DNA of 15,356 nucleotides from RGIG4097 sp964599875 (GCA_964599875.1 CAZRHE010000028.1:1-15356), one strand, 5' to 3'; shown: positions 1 to 7,428, counted from the stretch's first letter. Notes: a model not told the origin generated them from the letters alone. Translations and numbers: made by a program.

Positions 1-2
1 CC

Positions 3-236
3 GAAGTCGATTTTGTTTGCAATATGTCAGACAAGCGCTATTATATTCAAGTCGCGCTTTCGCTTCCGTCGCAAGAAAAATTGGAACAAGAACAAAATTC
101 CTTGATACGCATTACCGATTCGTTTAAGAAAATCATTATTGTAAAAGATATTTCCCGCTCTCATTACAATGAAAACGGAATTTACCTGATGAGCTTGTTT
201 GATTTTTTACTGAATCCAGACAGTTTGAGTTTTTAG
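3..236 (+). CDS. C-terminal end of a DUF4143-type AAA ATPase (partial)
   Basis: The frame is already open at the window edge (E-V-D-F-V-C-N before the first ATG at 24), so this is the 3' end of a longer gene and not a 70-aa protein. The residues YYIQVALSLP, the run DSFKKIIIVKD and the ending FDFLLNPDSL are typical of the C-terminal region of the DUF4143 family, where a restriction-endonuclease-like domain follows an N-terminal AAA ATPase. Members are widespread in Clostridia and Bacteroidetes, are often duplicated, and have no well-established cellular role. The ATPase domain lies outside the window. The identification rests on remembered family resemblance; the partial status is certain. Confidence 0.8.
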   Translation, partial: EVDFVCNMSDKRYYIQVALSLPSQEKLEQEQNSLIRITDSFKKIIIVKDISRSHYNENGIYLMSLFDFLLNPDSLSF

Positions 237-313
237 CTTCACCACCGATATACAAAGCAAGAGGTGTGTCGTTATGCCTTTGATAAAAAAATCAAAAAGG
301 AGTATTATTTGAA

Positions 314-673
314 GTGAGAAAAAACGAGTATCATTCTTTGGATGAATTTTTGTCGCAATATATCGGTGTTTGGGGACCGTCCGACGGCCACTGGTTTGGT
401 TTGGATTTTTTGTATAACGGCGTCGAGTATCGTCTAAATACGGGAACAATGTATGATGAGAAAGACAAAATCGATGACAATGGAAATGTGATTCAATTTG
501 GACTTTACAAAAAGACCGATAAAAGAAATCCTAAACACCCTGACATATGTTTATATGAATTATTAGACGAAAGAGAAAGTGTCACCACATTATTGGAGAG
601 TTTAGTCATCGGCGGGATTCCTTTTAAGGACGTAATAATGGCTGACGATACCGAATTGTTAGGACAAGACTAA
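314..673 (+). CDS. conserved hypothetical protein, 119 aa
   Basis: The start is GTG at 314, with AAAGGAG at 296-302 about 11 nt upstream; the nearby TTG at 309 runs into a stop at once. The protein is soluble, with no signal peptide or membrane segment. It has an aromatic N-terminal region (LDEFLSQYIGVWGPSDGHWFGLDF, of which only the pattern is given here: an acidic helix, then W, H, W and F residues) and a conserved-looking end, IPFKDVIMADDTELLGQD. I recall similar small hypothetical proteins in Clostridia but know no function. It lies 77 nt downstream of the DUF4143 gene on the same strand and could be co-transcribed with it. There is no DNA-binding or catalytic motif I can name. Confidence 0.8.
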   Translation: MRKNEYHSLDEFLSQYIGVWGPSDGHWFGLDFLYNGVEYRLNTGTMYDEKDKIDDNGNVIQFGLYKKTDKRNPKHPDICLYELLDERESVTTLLESLVIGGIPFKDVIMADDTELLGQD

Positions 674-678
674 CGAAC

Positions 679-703
679 AGAGTCAAGCAAATTGCTCGGC
701 TCT
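679..703 (-). terminator. possible terminator between convergent genes
   Basis: A 10-position stem (679-688 with 694-703) contains one A-C mismatch and one wobble pair around a 5-nt AAATT loop. It sits in the 32-nt gap between the convergent hypothetical gene and the acetyltransferase gene. The T-tract is weak on both strands, so termination is plausible but not strong. Confidence 0.35.
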
Positions 704-705
704 AT

Positions 706-1203
706 TCATCTATCCCACTCGTATGCAAGTTTCGGACCGCCGTCGAAAGTTATCAGTCCGCAATACTCGAATCCCTCGCGCGCGAGGACGTGTTGCATCA
801 CCTTGTTTTCCTCCTGCGTGTCCGCGCGAATTGCGTCTATTCCGTTTTCCGAGCACAAATCCTTTATTAAGGCAATTGCGATACGGGACAGTCCTTTCCC
901 TCTTGCATCGCTTGAAAACGCCATTCTGTGCATGACGGCATAAGGTCTATCCGTTTTCCAAGCGCCGTCTATTTCGATGTATGCGGGCTCTTCTCCGATG
1001 ACGATACAGCAATATCCGTAGATATCCTCCTCGTCCGCAAACACGTAGCCGATACCCTTCTCGATATCTTCTTCTATTGTTGCAAGCGTAGGATAATCGG
1101 GATGCCATTGCACGAATCCCATAGATTTATGATATGCCCTTGCGTCCTCTATACACTTATAAGACGCCTTCGCCTCGTGTTTCTCTGCTTTTCTCAACAA
1201 CAT
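706..1203 (-). CDS. GNAT family N-acetyltransferase, 165 aa
   Basis: A single-domain GCN5-related acetyltransferase that would transfer acetyl from acetyl-CoA to an amine; the substrate cannot be read from the sequence. Motif A is visible at residues 92-112 with the pyrophosphate-binding loop ARGKGLS (R101, G102, G104). Motif B is the N133-x-V-M...GFEYCG stretch near residues 133-149. I chose ATG 1203 because AAAGGAG lies 6 nt upstream; the frame extends 10 codons further but that extension would contain the ribosome binding site. It follows the alcohol dehydrogenase gene by 49 nt and has an almost identical ribosome binding site, so it is probably the second gene of that operon. Its length is normal for the family. 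Confidence 0.88.
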   Translation of the reverse strand: MLLRKAEKHEAKASYKCIEDARAYHKSMGFVQWHPDYPTLATIEEDIEKGIGYVFADEEDIYGYCCIVIGEEPAYIEIDGAWKTDRPYAVMHRMAFSSDARGKGLSRIAIALIKDLCSENGIDAIRADTQEENKVMQHVLAREGFEYCGLITFDGGPKLAYEWDR

Positions 1204-1252
1204 AGTTTTCTCCTTTTGCTCGACAAAATGCAACTGTTTTTGCGCGCGACCG

Positions 1253-2287
1253 CTAACACTCTATCGCAACTTTTATGACGCCGTCCCGCTTTTCTTCGAA
1301 TAAATCGTACGCTTCGTCAATTTTCGACAGCGGATAGACGTGTGTGATAAGCGGCTCCGTATTTATTTTGCCGTCCGCTATGAGCGCAAGGGTTTCTTCG
1401 CAGTCGCAACCGTCCACCCCGCCCGTTTTGAAGGTTAAATTTTTGCCGTACATATCGGGCAAAGGCAGAATTTGCGGTTTGTCGTAAAGCGCGACTATCG
1501 TAACGACTGCGTTAGGTCTTGCGCACTCCCACGCAAGGCGGAAAGTGGATTCCGCACCCGCCACTTCTATCACCCTGTCCGCACCGCCGTGCTCGCAATG
1601 CTTGCGAACGAAATCACGGCAATTCTCGAGAGTGACGACGTCGACCGTCGGATAATGCTTTTTGACAAACTCCATGCGGTTTTTCTCTTTTTCGCATACG
1701 ATAATGCGTTTCGGGTTTTTCAGCATTACGCAAAGGAGCGTGCATATCCCCGTAGGCCCCGCGCCTATAATAAGGACGGTATCGTCCTCCGAAATCTCCG
1801 AGATTTTAGCCGCCCAATAACCCGTAGCAAGAACGTCGCCGACAAACAATGCTTGTCTGTCCGTCACCGAATCGGGGATTACGTTAAGTCCCGTATCCGC
1901 AAAAGGCACGCGGATGTATTCCGCTTGCCCGCCGTCTATGCGACAACCGAGCGCCCAACCGCCGTTTTTATCCGTGCAGTTGTTGACGAATCCGTTTTTG
2001 CAAAAGAAACACTCTCCGCAAAAGGTTTCCACGTTGACGGTGACTCTGTCCCCGCGCTTAACCTTCGTAACCGCAGGGCCGACTTCTTCTACTATGCCGA
2101 CCATTTCGTGCCCGACGGTTATCCCCGTCACCGCTCTCGGCACACTGCCGTGCTTTATATGTAGGTCGCTTGAACAAATACTCGCAAGCGTAACTTTGAC
2201 GATTGCGTCGTTTTCGTTTACGATAGCGGGTTTTTCCTTTTCGACCAAGCCGAATTTTCCTTGTGAAAGATAAGTGTATGCAAGCAT
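1253..2287 (-). CDS. zinc-dependent medium-chain alcohol dehydrogenase, 344 aa
   Basis: An MDR-family NAD(P)-dependent oxidoreductase that interconverts an alcohol and its carbonyl. Catalytic zinc ligands expected for the family are present as C38 (ICSSDLH), H60-E61 (GHE) and probably D151. The four structural zinc cysteines are C90, C93, C96 and C104. The Rossmann nucleotide loop is GAGPTG at 175-180. Length is normal. AGGAG lies 6 nt before ATG 2287. It starts a two-gene transcript with the GNAT gene behind the promoter at 2308-2335. The substrate is not evident; the layout fits the sorbitol/threonine/butanediol dehydrogenase side of the family, but I would not name it. Confidence 0.92.
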   Translation of the reverse strand: MLAYTYLSQGKFGLVEKEKPAIVNENDAIVKVTLASICSSDLHIKHGSVPRAVTGITVGHEMVGIVEEVGPAVTKVKRGDRVTVNVETFCGECFFCKNGFVNNCTDKNGGWALGCRIDGGQAEYIRVPFADTGLNVIPDSVTDRQALFVGDVLATGYWAAKISEISEDDTVLIIGAGPTGICTLLCVMLKNPKRIIVCEKEKNRMEFVKKHYPTVDVVTLENCRDFVRKHCEHGGADRVIEVAGAESTFRLAWECARPNAVVTIVALYDKPQILPLPDMYGKNLTFKTGGVDGCDCEETLALIADGKINTEPLITHVYPLSKIDEAYDLFEEKRDGVIKVAIEC

Positions 2288-2307
2288 AGTTTTCTCCTAT
2301 TTAATCT

Positions 2308-2335
2308 ATTATATCATAGTTTCCGTCCGTTTCAA
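2308..2335 (-). promoter_or_regulatory. sigma-A-type promoter for the alcohol dehydrogenase operon
   Basis: On the minus strand a TTGAAA -35 box (2330-2335) and a perfect TATAAT -10 box (2308-2313) are separated by 16 nt. Transcription would begin near 2301, giving a leader of about 15 nt before the ATG at 2287. Confidence 0.75.
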
Positions 2336-2380
2336 CCGCTTTATAAATATAGTACGCTTGGAACACGTTTCCCGCGGCAT

Positions 2381-2409
2381 AAAAAAATACAGTCCCAAAA
2401 AGGACTGTA
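2381..2409 (-). terminator. intrinsic terminator of the TerB-like gene
   Basis: An 8-bp stem (TACAGTCC at 2388-2395 with GGACTGTA at 2402-2409) with a 6-nt loop is followed, on the minus strand, by seven T residues (2381-2387). It lies 20 nt after the stop codon of the TerB-like gene and separates it from the alcohol dehydrogenase promoter. Confidence 0.88.
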
Positions 2410-2429
2410 CTTTTATTAGAGAATTCCGA

Positions 2430-2843
2430 TTAGTCTTCGATGAAACGAGCGAGCAATCTGACTTCGTCTGAAGAAATTCTTTCGTCGACTGCAAAGAAGC
2501 AAAGGCAGATGGTGACCAAACTCATCTTGGTTTCCAAGTCGCATGCATCGATGAATTTGTCTGCGAAGTCGATATCCGCAGAACTCTCGATAAGGGTTTT
2601 CGCCTTGGCGGGAGTCAATCCCAAAACTTCGTGCATCAATTGTTGTTCTTTTGCAGAGAACGTTCCGTCCACCGCTATACAACTCGAAATCATCGAAAGC
2701 AACGCGGCAAATGCGAGTTCTTCGCCGAAAACTTTCTTAAGTTCGGGAAGAACGTAACGCATGCCGTATTCCGCCGCATCTCTGATCTCTTCGTAACTTT
2801 TGTTTACAAAATCTTGAAGTAAGCTATCTAACGATTTTGCCAT
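2430..2843 (-). CDS. TerB-like (tellurite resistance family) protein, 137 aa
   Basis: An all-helical soluble protein with two copies of a TerB-type repeat: AVDGTFSAKE at residues 57-66 and AVDERISSDE at 118-127. Each has the acidic turn after a hydrophobic helix that in the TerB family binds divalent metal. TerB-like domains occur in tellurite/stress operons and in many stand-alone proteins, so tellurite resistance itself is not implied. GGAGGAG lies a few nt before ATG 2843, and the gene has its own promoter and terminator, so it is a single-gene unit. The function of stand-alone TerB proteins is poorly known. Confidence 0.75.
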   Translation of the reverse strand: MAKSLDSLLQDFVNKSYEEIRDAAEYGMRYVLPELKKVFGEELAFAALLSMISSCIAVDGTFSAKEQQLMHEVLGLTPAKAKTLIESSADIDFADKFIDACDLETKMSLVTICLCFFAVDERISSDEVRLLARFIED

Positions 2844-2878
2844 AATTCTCCTCCATAACGGGTGTTTTTACTTGCAAC

Positions 2879-2908
2879 ATATTACCATATTATGCGCGCG
2901 CTTGTCAA
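2879..2908 (-). promoter_or_regulatory. promoter of the TerB-like gene
   Basis: On the minus strand a perfect TTGACA -35 box (2903-2908) is followed after 18 nt by TAATAT (2879-2884). The rest of the 265-nt gap between the divergent TerB-like and aldo/keto reductase genes holds the promoter of the latter and nothing else I can identify. Confidence 0.65.
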
Positions 2909-3051
2909 TGTATAAAATCCCGCGCCCTTGATTTTGGCCCAAATACTTTACTTCCGCGCTTTCAAATCGGACACTACGGCGATAACGACGAAAATCACCC
3001 TTTTATCCTGATTGATAACAACGCAAATTTTCCATAAATACACTCTCGGTA

Positions 3052-3079
3052 TGGACTTTTCCTCGTTTTGTGCTATACT
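3052..3079 (+). promoter_or_regulatory. promoter of the aldo/keto reductase cluster
   Basis: A TATACT -10 box (3074-3079) is preceded by a weak TGGACT -35 box (3052-3057) at 16 nt. The transcription start would fall about 20 nt before the CGGAG ribosome binding site at 3096-3100. The -35 box is imperfect, so an activator may be needed. Confidence 0.5.
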
Positions 3080-3108
3080 GAACGGAGAAACTTTTCGGAG
3101 ATAGCAAA

Positions 3109-4251
3109 ATGATTTACAGAAATTTCCAAGATATCAAATTATCCGCACTCGGCATGGGCGGAATGCGCCTCCCCGTCGTCGACGGAAGTTACGACAAAAT
3201 CGACGTCGAGCAAACCCGCGAAATGATTGCCTACGCAATCGAAAACGGCGTCAATTATTTCGACACCGCGTGGGGATATCACGAGGGAAATTCCGAAAAC
3301 GTTATGGGAAAACTCCTTTTGGAATATCCGCGCGAAAGTTATTATCTTGCGACGAAATTCCCGGGATACGACCTCAACAACATGGATAAGGTCGAAGAGA
3401 TTTTCGAATCGCAACTCAAAAAATGCGGAGTGGAATATTTCGACTTCTATCTCTTCCACAACGTTTGCGAATTGAATATCGACGCATATCTCGACAAAAA
3501 ATATCGCATATACGACTACCTTATGGAGCAAAAGAAAAACGGACGAATCCGTCATCTCGGTTTTTCGGTGCACGGCACTCTCGAAACCATGAAACGCTTT
3601 CTCGACGCATACGGCAAGGATATGGAATTTTGCCAAATTCAACTCAACTGGCTGGATTGGAAAATGCAAAACGCAAAAGCGAAAGTCGAATTGCTGAACG
3701 AACTCAATATTCCGATTTGGGTTATGGAGCCCGTCCGCGGCGGAAAACTCGCGACGCTTGCGCCCGAATACGAAGAAAAACTCAAGGATCTCCGTCCCGA
3801 CGCATCCGTCGTAGAATGGGCGTTTCGCTATCTGCAATCCATTCCGTCCGTCACCGTAACCCTTTCGGGCATGTCGAATATGGAACAACTAAAACAAAAT
3901 ATCGATACGTTCAAGACGGAAAATCCCCTTTCGGAAAACGAAGTCACAACCCTTTTCGATATTGCAAAGGCGATGACCGCGAAAGACACTCTGCCCTGCA
4001 CGGCGTGCCGTTATTGCACTTCTCACTGCCCTATGTCCCTCGATATCCCGAACCTCATCGAACTATACAACGAACATTCTTTCTCGGGCGGCGGATTCCT
4101 CGCTCCCATGGCAATAGGCGCACTCCCCGAAAACAAAAAACCGTCCGCGTGTCTTGGCTGCCGCGCATGCGAAGCGGTCTGTCCTCAAAAAATCAAAATC
4201 AGCGAAATGATGGCGGACTTCGTGAAGAAACTTGGCGATAAAAATGACTGA
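3109..4251 (+). CDS. aldo/keto reductase with C-terminal two-cluster 4Fe-4S domain, 380 aa
   Basis: A TIM-barrel aldo/keto reductase of the COG1453 type, carrying the ferredoxin-like extension common in anaerobes. The catalytic tetrad is D52, Y57, K83 and H117 (FDTAWGY, ATKFPG and LFHN contexts). Two cysteine clusters follow the barrel: C297-x2-C300-x2-C303-x3-C307-P and C348-x2-C351-x2-C354-x3-C358-P, each suited to a 4Fe-4S cluster. It may therefore pass electrons between an iron-sulfur partner and a carbonyl substrate, but the substrate is unknown. CGGAG is 8 nt before the ATG. The stop codon overlaps the start of the DUF1893 gene by 8 nt, which points to translational coupling. Confidence 0.93.
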   Translation: MIYRNFQDIKLSALGMGGMRLPVVDGSYDKIDVEQTREMIAYAIENGVNYFDTAWGYHEGNSENVMGKLLLEYPRESYYLATKFPGYDLNNMDKVEEIFESQLKKCGVEYFDFYLFHNVCELNIDAYLDKKYRIYDYLMEQKKNGRIRHLGFSVHGTLETMKRFLDAYGKDMEFCQIQLNWLDWKMQNAKAKVELLNELNIPIWVMEPVRGGKLATLAPEYEEKLKDLRPDASVVEWAFRYLQSIPSVTVTLSGMSNMEQLKQNIDTFKTENPLSENEVTTLFDIAKAMTAKDTLPCTACRYCTSHCPMSLDIPNLIELYNEHSFSGGGFLAPMAIGALPENKKPSACLGCRACEAVCPQKIKISEMMADFVKKLGDKND

Positions 4252-4663
4252 CCTAAACAAAGCGAAAGAAGGTTTATTCTCGGGCGAATACACTTGCGTT
4301 ATCCGCAAAGACGAAGACGTCCGCGTTTCGAAAAGGCGCGGAGTCAAGCCCCTTGTCGAATGGATAGATAACGGAGAAAATTTCGACGGATATAGCGCGG
4401 CGGACAAAGTGATAGGCAAAGCGACCGCATTCCTATACGTCCTGCTCGGTGTGAAATCCACGTATGCGGGCGTCGTCAGCAAGTCCGCACTCGAAACGTT
4501 GCAAGAGTACAGAATCGAAACGGAATACGGCACACTCGTCGACAATATCATAAATAGGAGCGGGGACGGCATATGCCCTTTCGAAGCGGCGGTGCTTGAC
4601 GTAAAAACCCCGCAAGCGGCATACGAAATCATAAAGAACAAAATCCGCGAAATGAATCTATAA
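4244..4663 (+). CDS. DUF1893 family protein (TM1506-like), 139 aa
   Basis: The RGVKPLVEW segment, the VIGKATAFLYVLLGVK helix and the INRSGDGICPFEAAVLD motif match what I recall of DUF1893, whose structurally known member TM1506 of Thermotoga has a deaminase-like fold with no proven activity. I chose ATG 4244 over the upstream in-frame TTG at 4232 because family members begin close to this point. The ATG has no clear Shine-Dalgarno sequence and overlaps the preceding gene by 8 nt, so it is probably translated by coupling. Its position between two redox enzymes suggests a role linked to them, but that is only inference from neighbourhood. Confidence 0.85.
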   Translation: MTDLNKAKEGLFSGEYTCVIRKDEDVRVSKRRGVKPLVEWIDNGENFDGYSAADKVIGKATAFLYVLLGVKSTYAGVVSKSALETLQEYRIETEYGTLVDNIINRSGDGICPFEAAVLDVKTPQAAYEIIKNKIREMNL

Positions 4664-4710
4664 TCGCAAAATAAGCGGTTTATCCGTTCAATAGTCGTAT
4701 ATAAAACCAA

Positions 4711-4730
4711 TATTGCGCCAAATCGCAATA
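4711..4730. promoter_or_regulatory. 7-bp inverted repeat upstream of the flavoprotein gene
   Basis: TATTGCG (4711-4717) and CGCAATA (4724-4730) form a perfect inverted repeat with a 6-nt spacer, 26 nt before the start of the flavodoxin-fold gene. There is no T-tract after it, so it is not a terminator. It could be an operator or a hairpin near the ribosome binding site. Confidence 0.3.
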
Positions 4731-4756
4731 ATCACGATTTGAAACAGGAGGACGAA

Positions 4757-5374
4757 ATGAAAGTACTCGCAATCAACGGAAGCCCCAGAAAAGACGGCAA
4801 CACCTCTATCGCTCTTGACGAAATGAAAAAGGTCTTCGACGAAGAAGGCATAGATTTCGAAGTCGTGCAAATAGGCATGAAAGACGTCCGCGGTTGTATT
4901 GCTTGTCGGCGTTGCGCGGAAATCGGCAAATGCGTTTTCGACGATATCGTGAACGAGTTGGCGTCCAAATTCGAAGAGGCGGACGGGCTCGTCGTCGCAA
5001 GCCCCGTGTACTATGCATCCGCAAACGCCACCCTTATTGCTTGCCTTGACAGATTGTTTTACAGCACGCCTTTTGATAAAACGATGAAAGTCGGCGCAAG
5101 CATCGCGTGCGCAAGACGAGGCGGTTGCTCCGCGACTTTCGACGAACTCAACAAATTCTTTACAATATCAGGTATGCCCGTCGCGTCCAGTCAATATTGG
5201 AACAGCATCCACGGGCGCGAAGTAGGAGAGGCAAACGAGGACGGCGAAGGCAAACAAACCATGCGTACCCTCGCAAGAAATATGTCCTTCCTTATCAAAA
5301 GCATCGCTCTTGGCAAAAAGGAATACGGCTTGCCCGAAAAAGAAACCCGCATAGCCACTCACTTCATCCGCTAA
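4757..5374 (+). CDS. flavodoxin-fold NAD(P)H/FMN reductase, iron-sulfur flavoprotein-like, 205 aa
   Basis: An FMN-binding flavodoxin-fold protein: the N-terminal NGSPRKDGNT loop (residues 7-16) binds the FMN phosphate, and SPVYYASA (82-89) is the second conserved loop. A compact cysteine motif, C47-x2-C50-x2-C53-x5-C59, lies between them. This is the spacing seen in archaeal and clostridial iron-sulfur flavoproteins that carry a 4Fe-4S cluster next to FMN, so an electron-transfer role is likely. ATG 4757 is preceded by AGGAGG; an in-frame TTG at 4739 lies upstream of that ribosome binding site and is rejected. It is the last gene of the plus-strand redox cluster and is followed by a strong terminator. 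Confidence 0.9.
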   Translation: MKVLAINGSPRKDGNTSIALDEMKKVFDEEGIDFEVVQIGMKDVRGCIACRRCAEIGKCVFDDIVNELASKFEEADGLVVASPVYYASANATLIACLDRLFYSTPFDKTMKVGASIACARRGGCSATFDELNKFFTISGMPVASSQYWNSIHGREVGEANEDGEGKQTMRTLARNMSFLIKSIALGKKEYGLPEKETRIATHFIR

Positions 5375-5392
5375 ATCTCCAAAAATCCACTT

Positions 5393-5423
5393 AAAAACAC
5401 TTGCCGACCGACAAGTGTTTTTT
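5393..5423. terminator. intrinsic terminator, probably bidirectional
   Basis: An 11-position A/T-flanked stem (5393-5403 with 5412-5422, core ACACTTG/CAAGTGT) has an 8-nt loop. T residues follow on the plus strand, and the A-run on the left gives a T-run on the minus strand. It ends the flavoprotein gene and can also end the minus-strand accessory operon, whose last stop codon is about 75 nt away. Confidence 0.88.
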
Positions 5424-5498
5424 CATCGCATTTATTCTTCTATAGTAATATTCCGTTGTCGCTTTTGCCAATACGCCGAGTGTATACGAATTTTGCCT

Positions 5499-5762
5499 TT
5501 ATTCGTGTTTGCCAAATACTGCCTTTTCTATCGTATTTGCCAATTTTTTAAAGCCCAACTCTTTTGACATTTTTTCAGTGCCGTAATAGCAATCTATCGA
5601 ATTTTTTATAGATTCTATCGTAAAATACATACCTTCTAAAACAAGCGCGAAGTACTCGCCTTCGTTCCGTCTTTCCATGTATTCGTTTGCGTGGTCTTTT
5701 TCGAACCTATTCAACGCAAGTTGTATTGCCTCGACCAAATATTCGTATTCTTTATTATCCAT
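5499..5762 (-). CDS. family A small protein, copy A1, 87 aa
   Basis: I do not recognise this family. It is a small, acidic-to-neutral, probably helical soluble protein. It shares a clear pattern with two other genes in this operon (6842-7090 and 7429-7698): an N-terminal EAIQxALNRF helix, a DY/EY-I/M-x-E segment, a central GMYFTIESIKNS block (GIYFAIDSLSNS in the others), then a YYGTEKMSKELG block and a C-terminal GK-rich end. It is the most divergent copy and stands alone at the 3' end of the operon, 42 nt after the ATPase gene. AAGGAG lies 8 nt before the ATG. No catalytic motif is visible. Confidence 0.8.
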   Translation of the reverse strand: MDNKEYEYLVEAIQLALNRFEKDHANEYMERRNEGEYFALVLEGMYFTIESIKNSIDCYYGTEKMSKELGFKKLANTIEKAVFGKHE

Positions 5763-5804
5763 TATAATCTCCTTTTTACGAAGTGTTGTTTCTATATGCG
5801 CTTG

Positions 5805-6575
5805 TTATTCTTCGTCGAACAAATCAGCCAAAAATTTCTCCTTTTTGTTCAAAAAACTTCTCGTTATTTCATAATGGCTCGTCCTTTCGGGGATTGTTTC
5901 TTTGAGTTCGGATTCAGTCATCTCCAACAATTTGCAATTAGGAATACACATCAACATCGGGTTGTGCGTAGACAAGATAAATTGGCAACCATACTCGCGC
6001 TGCTTTTTGTCCATCAACACCATTAATTCCATAATTTTAGTAGGCGACAATCCGGACTCCGGCTCGTCCAGCACGTACACGCCGTCGTCGTGTATTTCGC
6101 TCACGATATCCACTATCCCTTCCCCGTGGCTCCTGTCCTGCGCATGATATCGCGGTATATTGATAATCATGGCAAAAGTTTCCGCGCGTATAAACATTCC
6201 TTTCTTGCTGCGAATACGCCATTTGAGTTTTATATATTGCGACAGCACGTTGTTGTCTATTTGCACTCTTTTATCGGGGTCGTCGTTCAAGACTTCGGAC
6301 AGCGTATACAGTGACGGGCAACCGCTGTTGTTGTGCTCCACCACCCTATTTAACTCGCCTAAATAAACTTCGCTGTTCATATTTCCGCCATAAGTCGGAA
6401 ATCCCATAGAATATGCCAAGGATTCGAGCAACGTGGATTTGCCTACGCCGTTTTCTCCGACGATTACCGTGATAGGAGCAAAATCAATACTAAACCCTTT
6501 GCGATATAACTCCGTCGCAAAAGGATAAGTCCGACGATTGTCCGTGTTTTCAACGACCAACGACAGTAGATTCAT
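5805..6575 (-). CDS. AAA family ATPase with ABC-type motifs (COG3910-like), 256 aa
   Basis: A single-domain P-loop ATPase of the ABC/RecF-like group. It has Walker A GENGVGKST at residues 40-48, an ABC-signature-like RSHGEG at 148-153, Walker B VYVLDEPESG at 166-175 with the catalytic glutamate E171, and the H-loop histidine H204 in LSTHNP. No membrane segment or fused domain is present. Similar stand-alone ATPases are common in bacteria and have no firm role; related ATPases act in DNA repair, toxin systems or phage defence. AAGGAG precedes ATG 6575. The gene sits inside an operon of small unknown proteins (34 nt from its upstream and 42 nt from its downstream neighbour), so it probably works with them. 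Confidence 0.9.
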   Translation of the reverse strand: MNLLSLVVENTDNRRTYPFATELYRKGFSIDFAPITVIVGENGVGKSTLLESLAYSMGFPTYGGNMNSEVYLGELNRVVEHNNSGCPSLYTLSEVLNDDPDKRVQIDNNVLSQYIKLKWRIRSKKGMFIRAETFAMIINIPRYHAQDRSHGEGIVDIVSEIHDDGVYVLDEPESGLSPTKIMELMVLMDKKQREYGCQFILSTHNPMLMCIPNCKLLEMTESELKETIPERTSHYEITRSFLNKKEKFLADLFDEE

Positions 6576-6609
6576 ATTTTCTCCTTATATCACGATAGCA
6601 AACGACGTA

Positions 6610-6819
6610 TCATTCCGGGAACCGTTCTAACAACAAGTGCCCGAATTCATCGCCGTTATTACATTCTTCAGCAAGTGAAATGATATCTGAAATAGTCCCT
6701 TTCCAGTCTTGGTTTGACAGCATAATACTACCCGCGGCAAGACAAACTATTTGATCGTATCCTTTGCGCGCAGCGACTTCTACAAAACGTTCATACTCTT
6801 TTTTTTGTTCTTCCGTCAT
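6610..6819 (-). CDS. small hypothetical protein (C), 69 aa
   Basis: The frame is open further upstream, but that part overlaps the coding region of the preceding family A gene in another frame. The start at ATG 6819 has GAAGGAT 7 nt upstream and fits the 22-nt operon spacing. The protein begins with a charged helix (EEQKKEYERF), has a small hydrophobic segment around CLAAGSIML and an acidic end with ECNNGDEFGH. It is soluble and has no recognisable domain. It resembles neither family A nor family B closely. It lies directly before the ATPase gene. Confidence 0.7.
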   Translation of the reverse strand: MTEEQKKEYERFVEVAARKGYDQIVCLAAGSIMLSNQDWKGTISDIISLAEECNNGDEFGHLLLERFPE

Positions 6820-6841
6820 ATTATATCCTTCTGTTTTTAGA

Positions 6842-7090
6842 CTACTTCTTTTTGCCGTAGAGGGCCGTCTCAAGTTTGTCATCGAGTCGAGATATACCCA
6901 ATGCATCGGATACTTCCGTGCCTCCAAACTCACATTGCAAAGTATTATTAATACTGTCAATGGCAACGTAAATGCCAAACAGCACGTCAAAATTATCTTC
7001 CTTTATATAATCATCTACGTGAATCGTTTCTAAACGGTCTATTGCTTCGGCGATAACCTCAAGCACTTGTGTTGATATTTGTTCAGTCAT
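6842..7090 (-). CDS. family A small protein, copy A2, 82 aa
   Basis: A paralogue of the proteins at 5499-5762 and 7429-7698. It keeps the central FGIYVAIDSINNT block, the FGGTEVSDALG block and the GKKK end, but is about three residues shorter before the central block. The protein is acidic and probably helical, with no known domain. AGGAG lies 6 nt before ATG 7090. The 62 nt that run from its ribosome binding site back into the end of the preceding family B gene are nearly identical to those before copy A3. Function unknown. Confidence 0.8.
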   Translation of the reverse strand: MTEQISTQVLEVIAEAIDRLETIHVDDYIKEDNFDVLFGIYVAIDSINNTLQCEFGGTEVSDALGISRLDDKLETALYGKKK

Positions 7091-7096
7091 TGTCTT

Positions 7097-7158
7097 CTCC
7101 TATTATTTTACACCTTAATACGCCGTCTTGTTCAATCTCAAAACATATAGTATAGACA
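7097..7158 (-). repeat. conserved B-to-A junction, copy 1
   Basis: This 62-nt segment covers the last codons of family B copy 1, the spacer and the ribosome binding site of A2. It matches 7708-7769 with 3 mismatches by eye and no gaps. It is much better conserved than the coding regions on either side. Confidence 0.85.
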
Positions 7159-7389
7159 ATTTGCAACAGCAGACGTCCTTCCTATGTCGAAAACTCTCTG
7201 TGTTATTTCGCCGGTTTTAAGTCTTCTTAAACCGCCGTTGAATCCTCTTTGTATTGTTTCTTGCGCATCTTTACTCTTAAAAAACGATTCAAATTCCTCG
7301 TCTTCTTTGCACAAAAACTCTTCTATTAATTGTCTTTTTACCTCTGCTGTAAATTCTTCTAAGGTTTGTATGTTTATGTAACGTCCCAT
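7138..7389 (-). CDS. family B small protein, copy B1, 83 aa
   Basis: An unrecognised small protein, paralogous to 7749-8000. Residues MGRY and NIQTLEEFTAEVKRQL at the N-terminus, ITQRVFD near the C-terminus and the end ANCLYYMF are the same in both copies, while residues 24-60 differ strongly. I count about 53 identical positions of 83. I chose ATG 7389 because it aligns with the paralogue's start and lies behind AAGGATGGG; an ATG four codons upstream (7401) has only AAGG directly against it. Predicted soluble and helical, with no named domain. It is followed by A2 after 47 nt, the same order as in the second unit. Confidence 0.78.
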   Translation of the reverse strand: MGRYINIQTLEEFTAEVKRQLIEEFLCKEDEEFESFFKSKDAQETIQRGFNGGLRRLKTGEITQRVFDIGRTSAVANCLYYMF

Positions 7390-7428
7390 TGTTTTTCCCA
7401 TCCTTGTTTTCTCTTGTTTCTCAAAACG

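Noticed and set aside
274..312. A 12-codon leader-like frame (MPLIKKSK...) before the 119-aa gene.
   Set aside because: There is no attenuator structure, and the frame contains the downstream ribosome binding site by chance.
1472..2164. A 230-aa plus-strand frame.
   Set aside because: It lies inside the alcohol dehydrogenase gene on the opposite strand; the minus-strand product has all zinc and nucleotide-binding motifs.
6820..6990. An N-terminal extension of the 69-aa protein C to 126 aa.
   Set aside because: The extension overlaps family A copy A2 in another frame, and a good ribosome binding site precedes the internal ATG at 6819.
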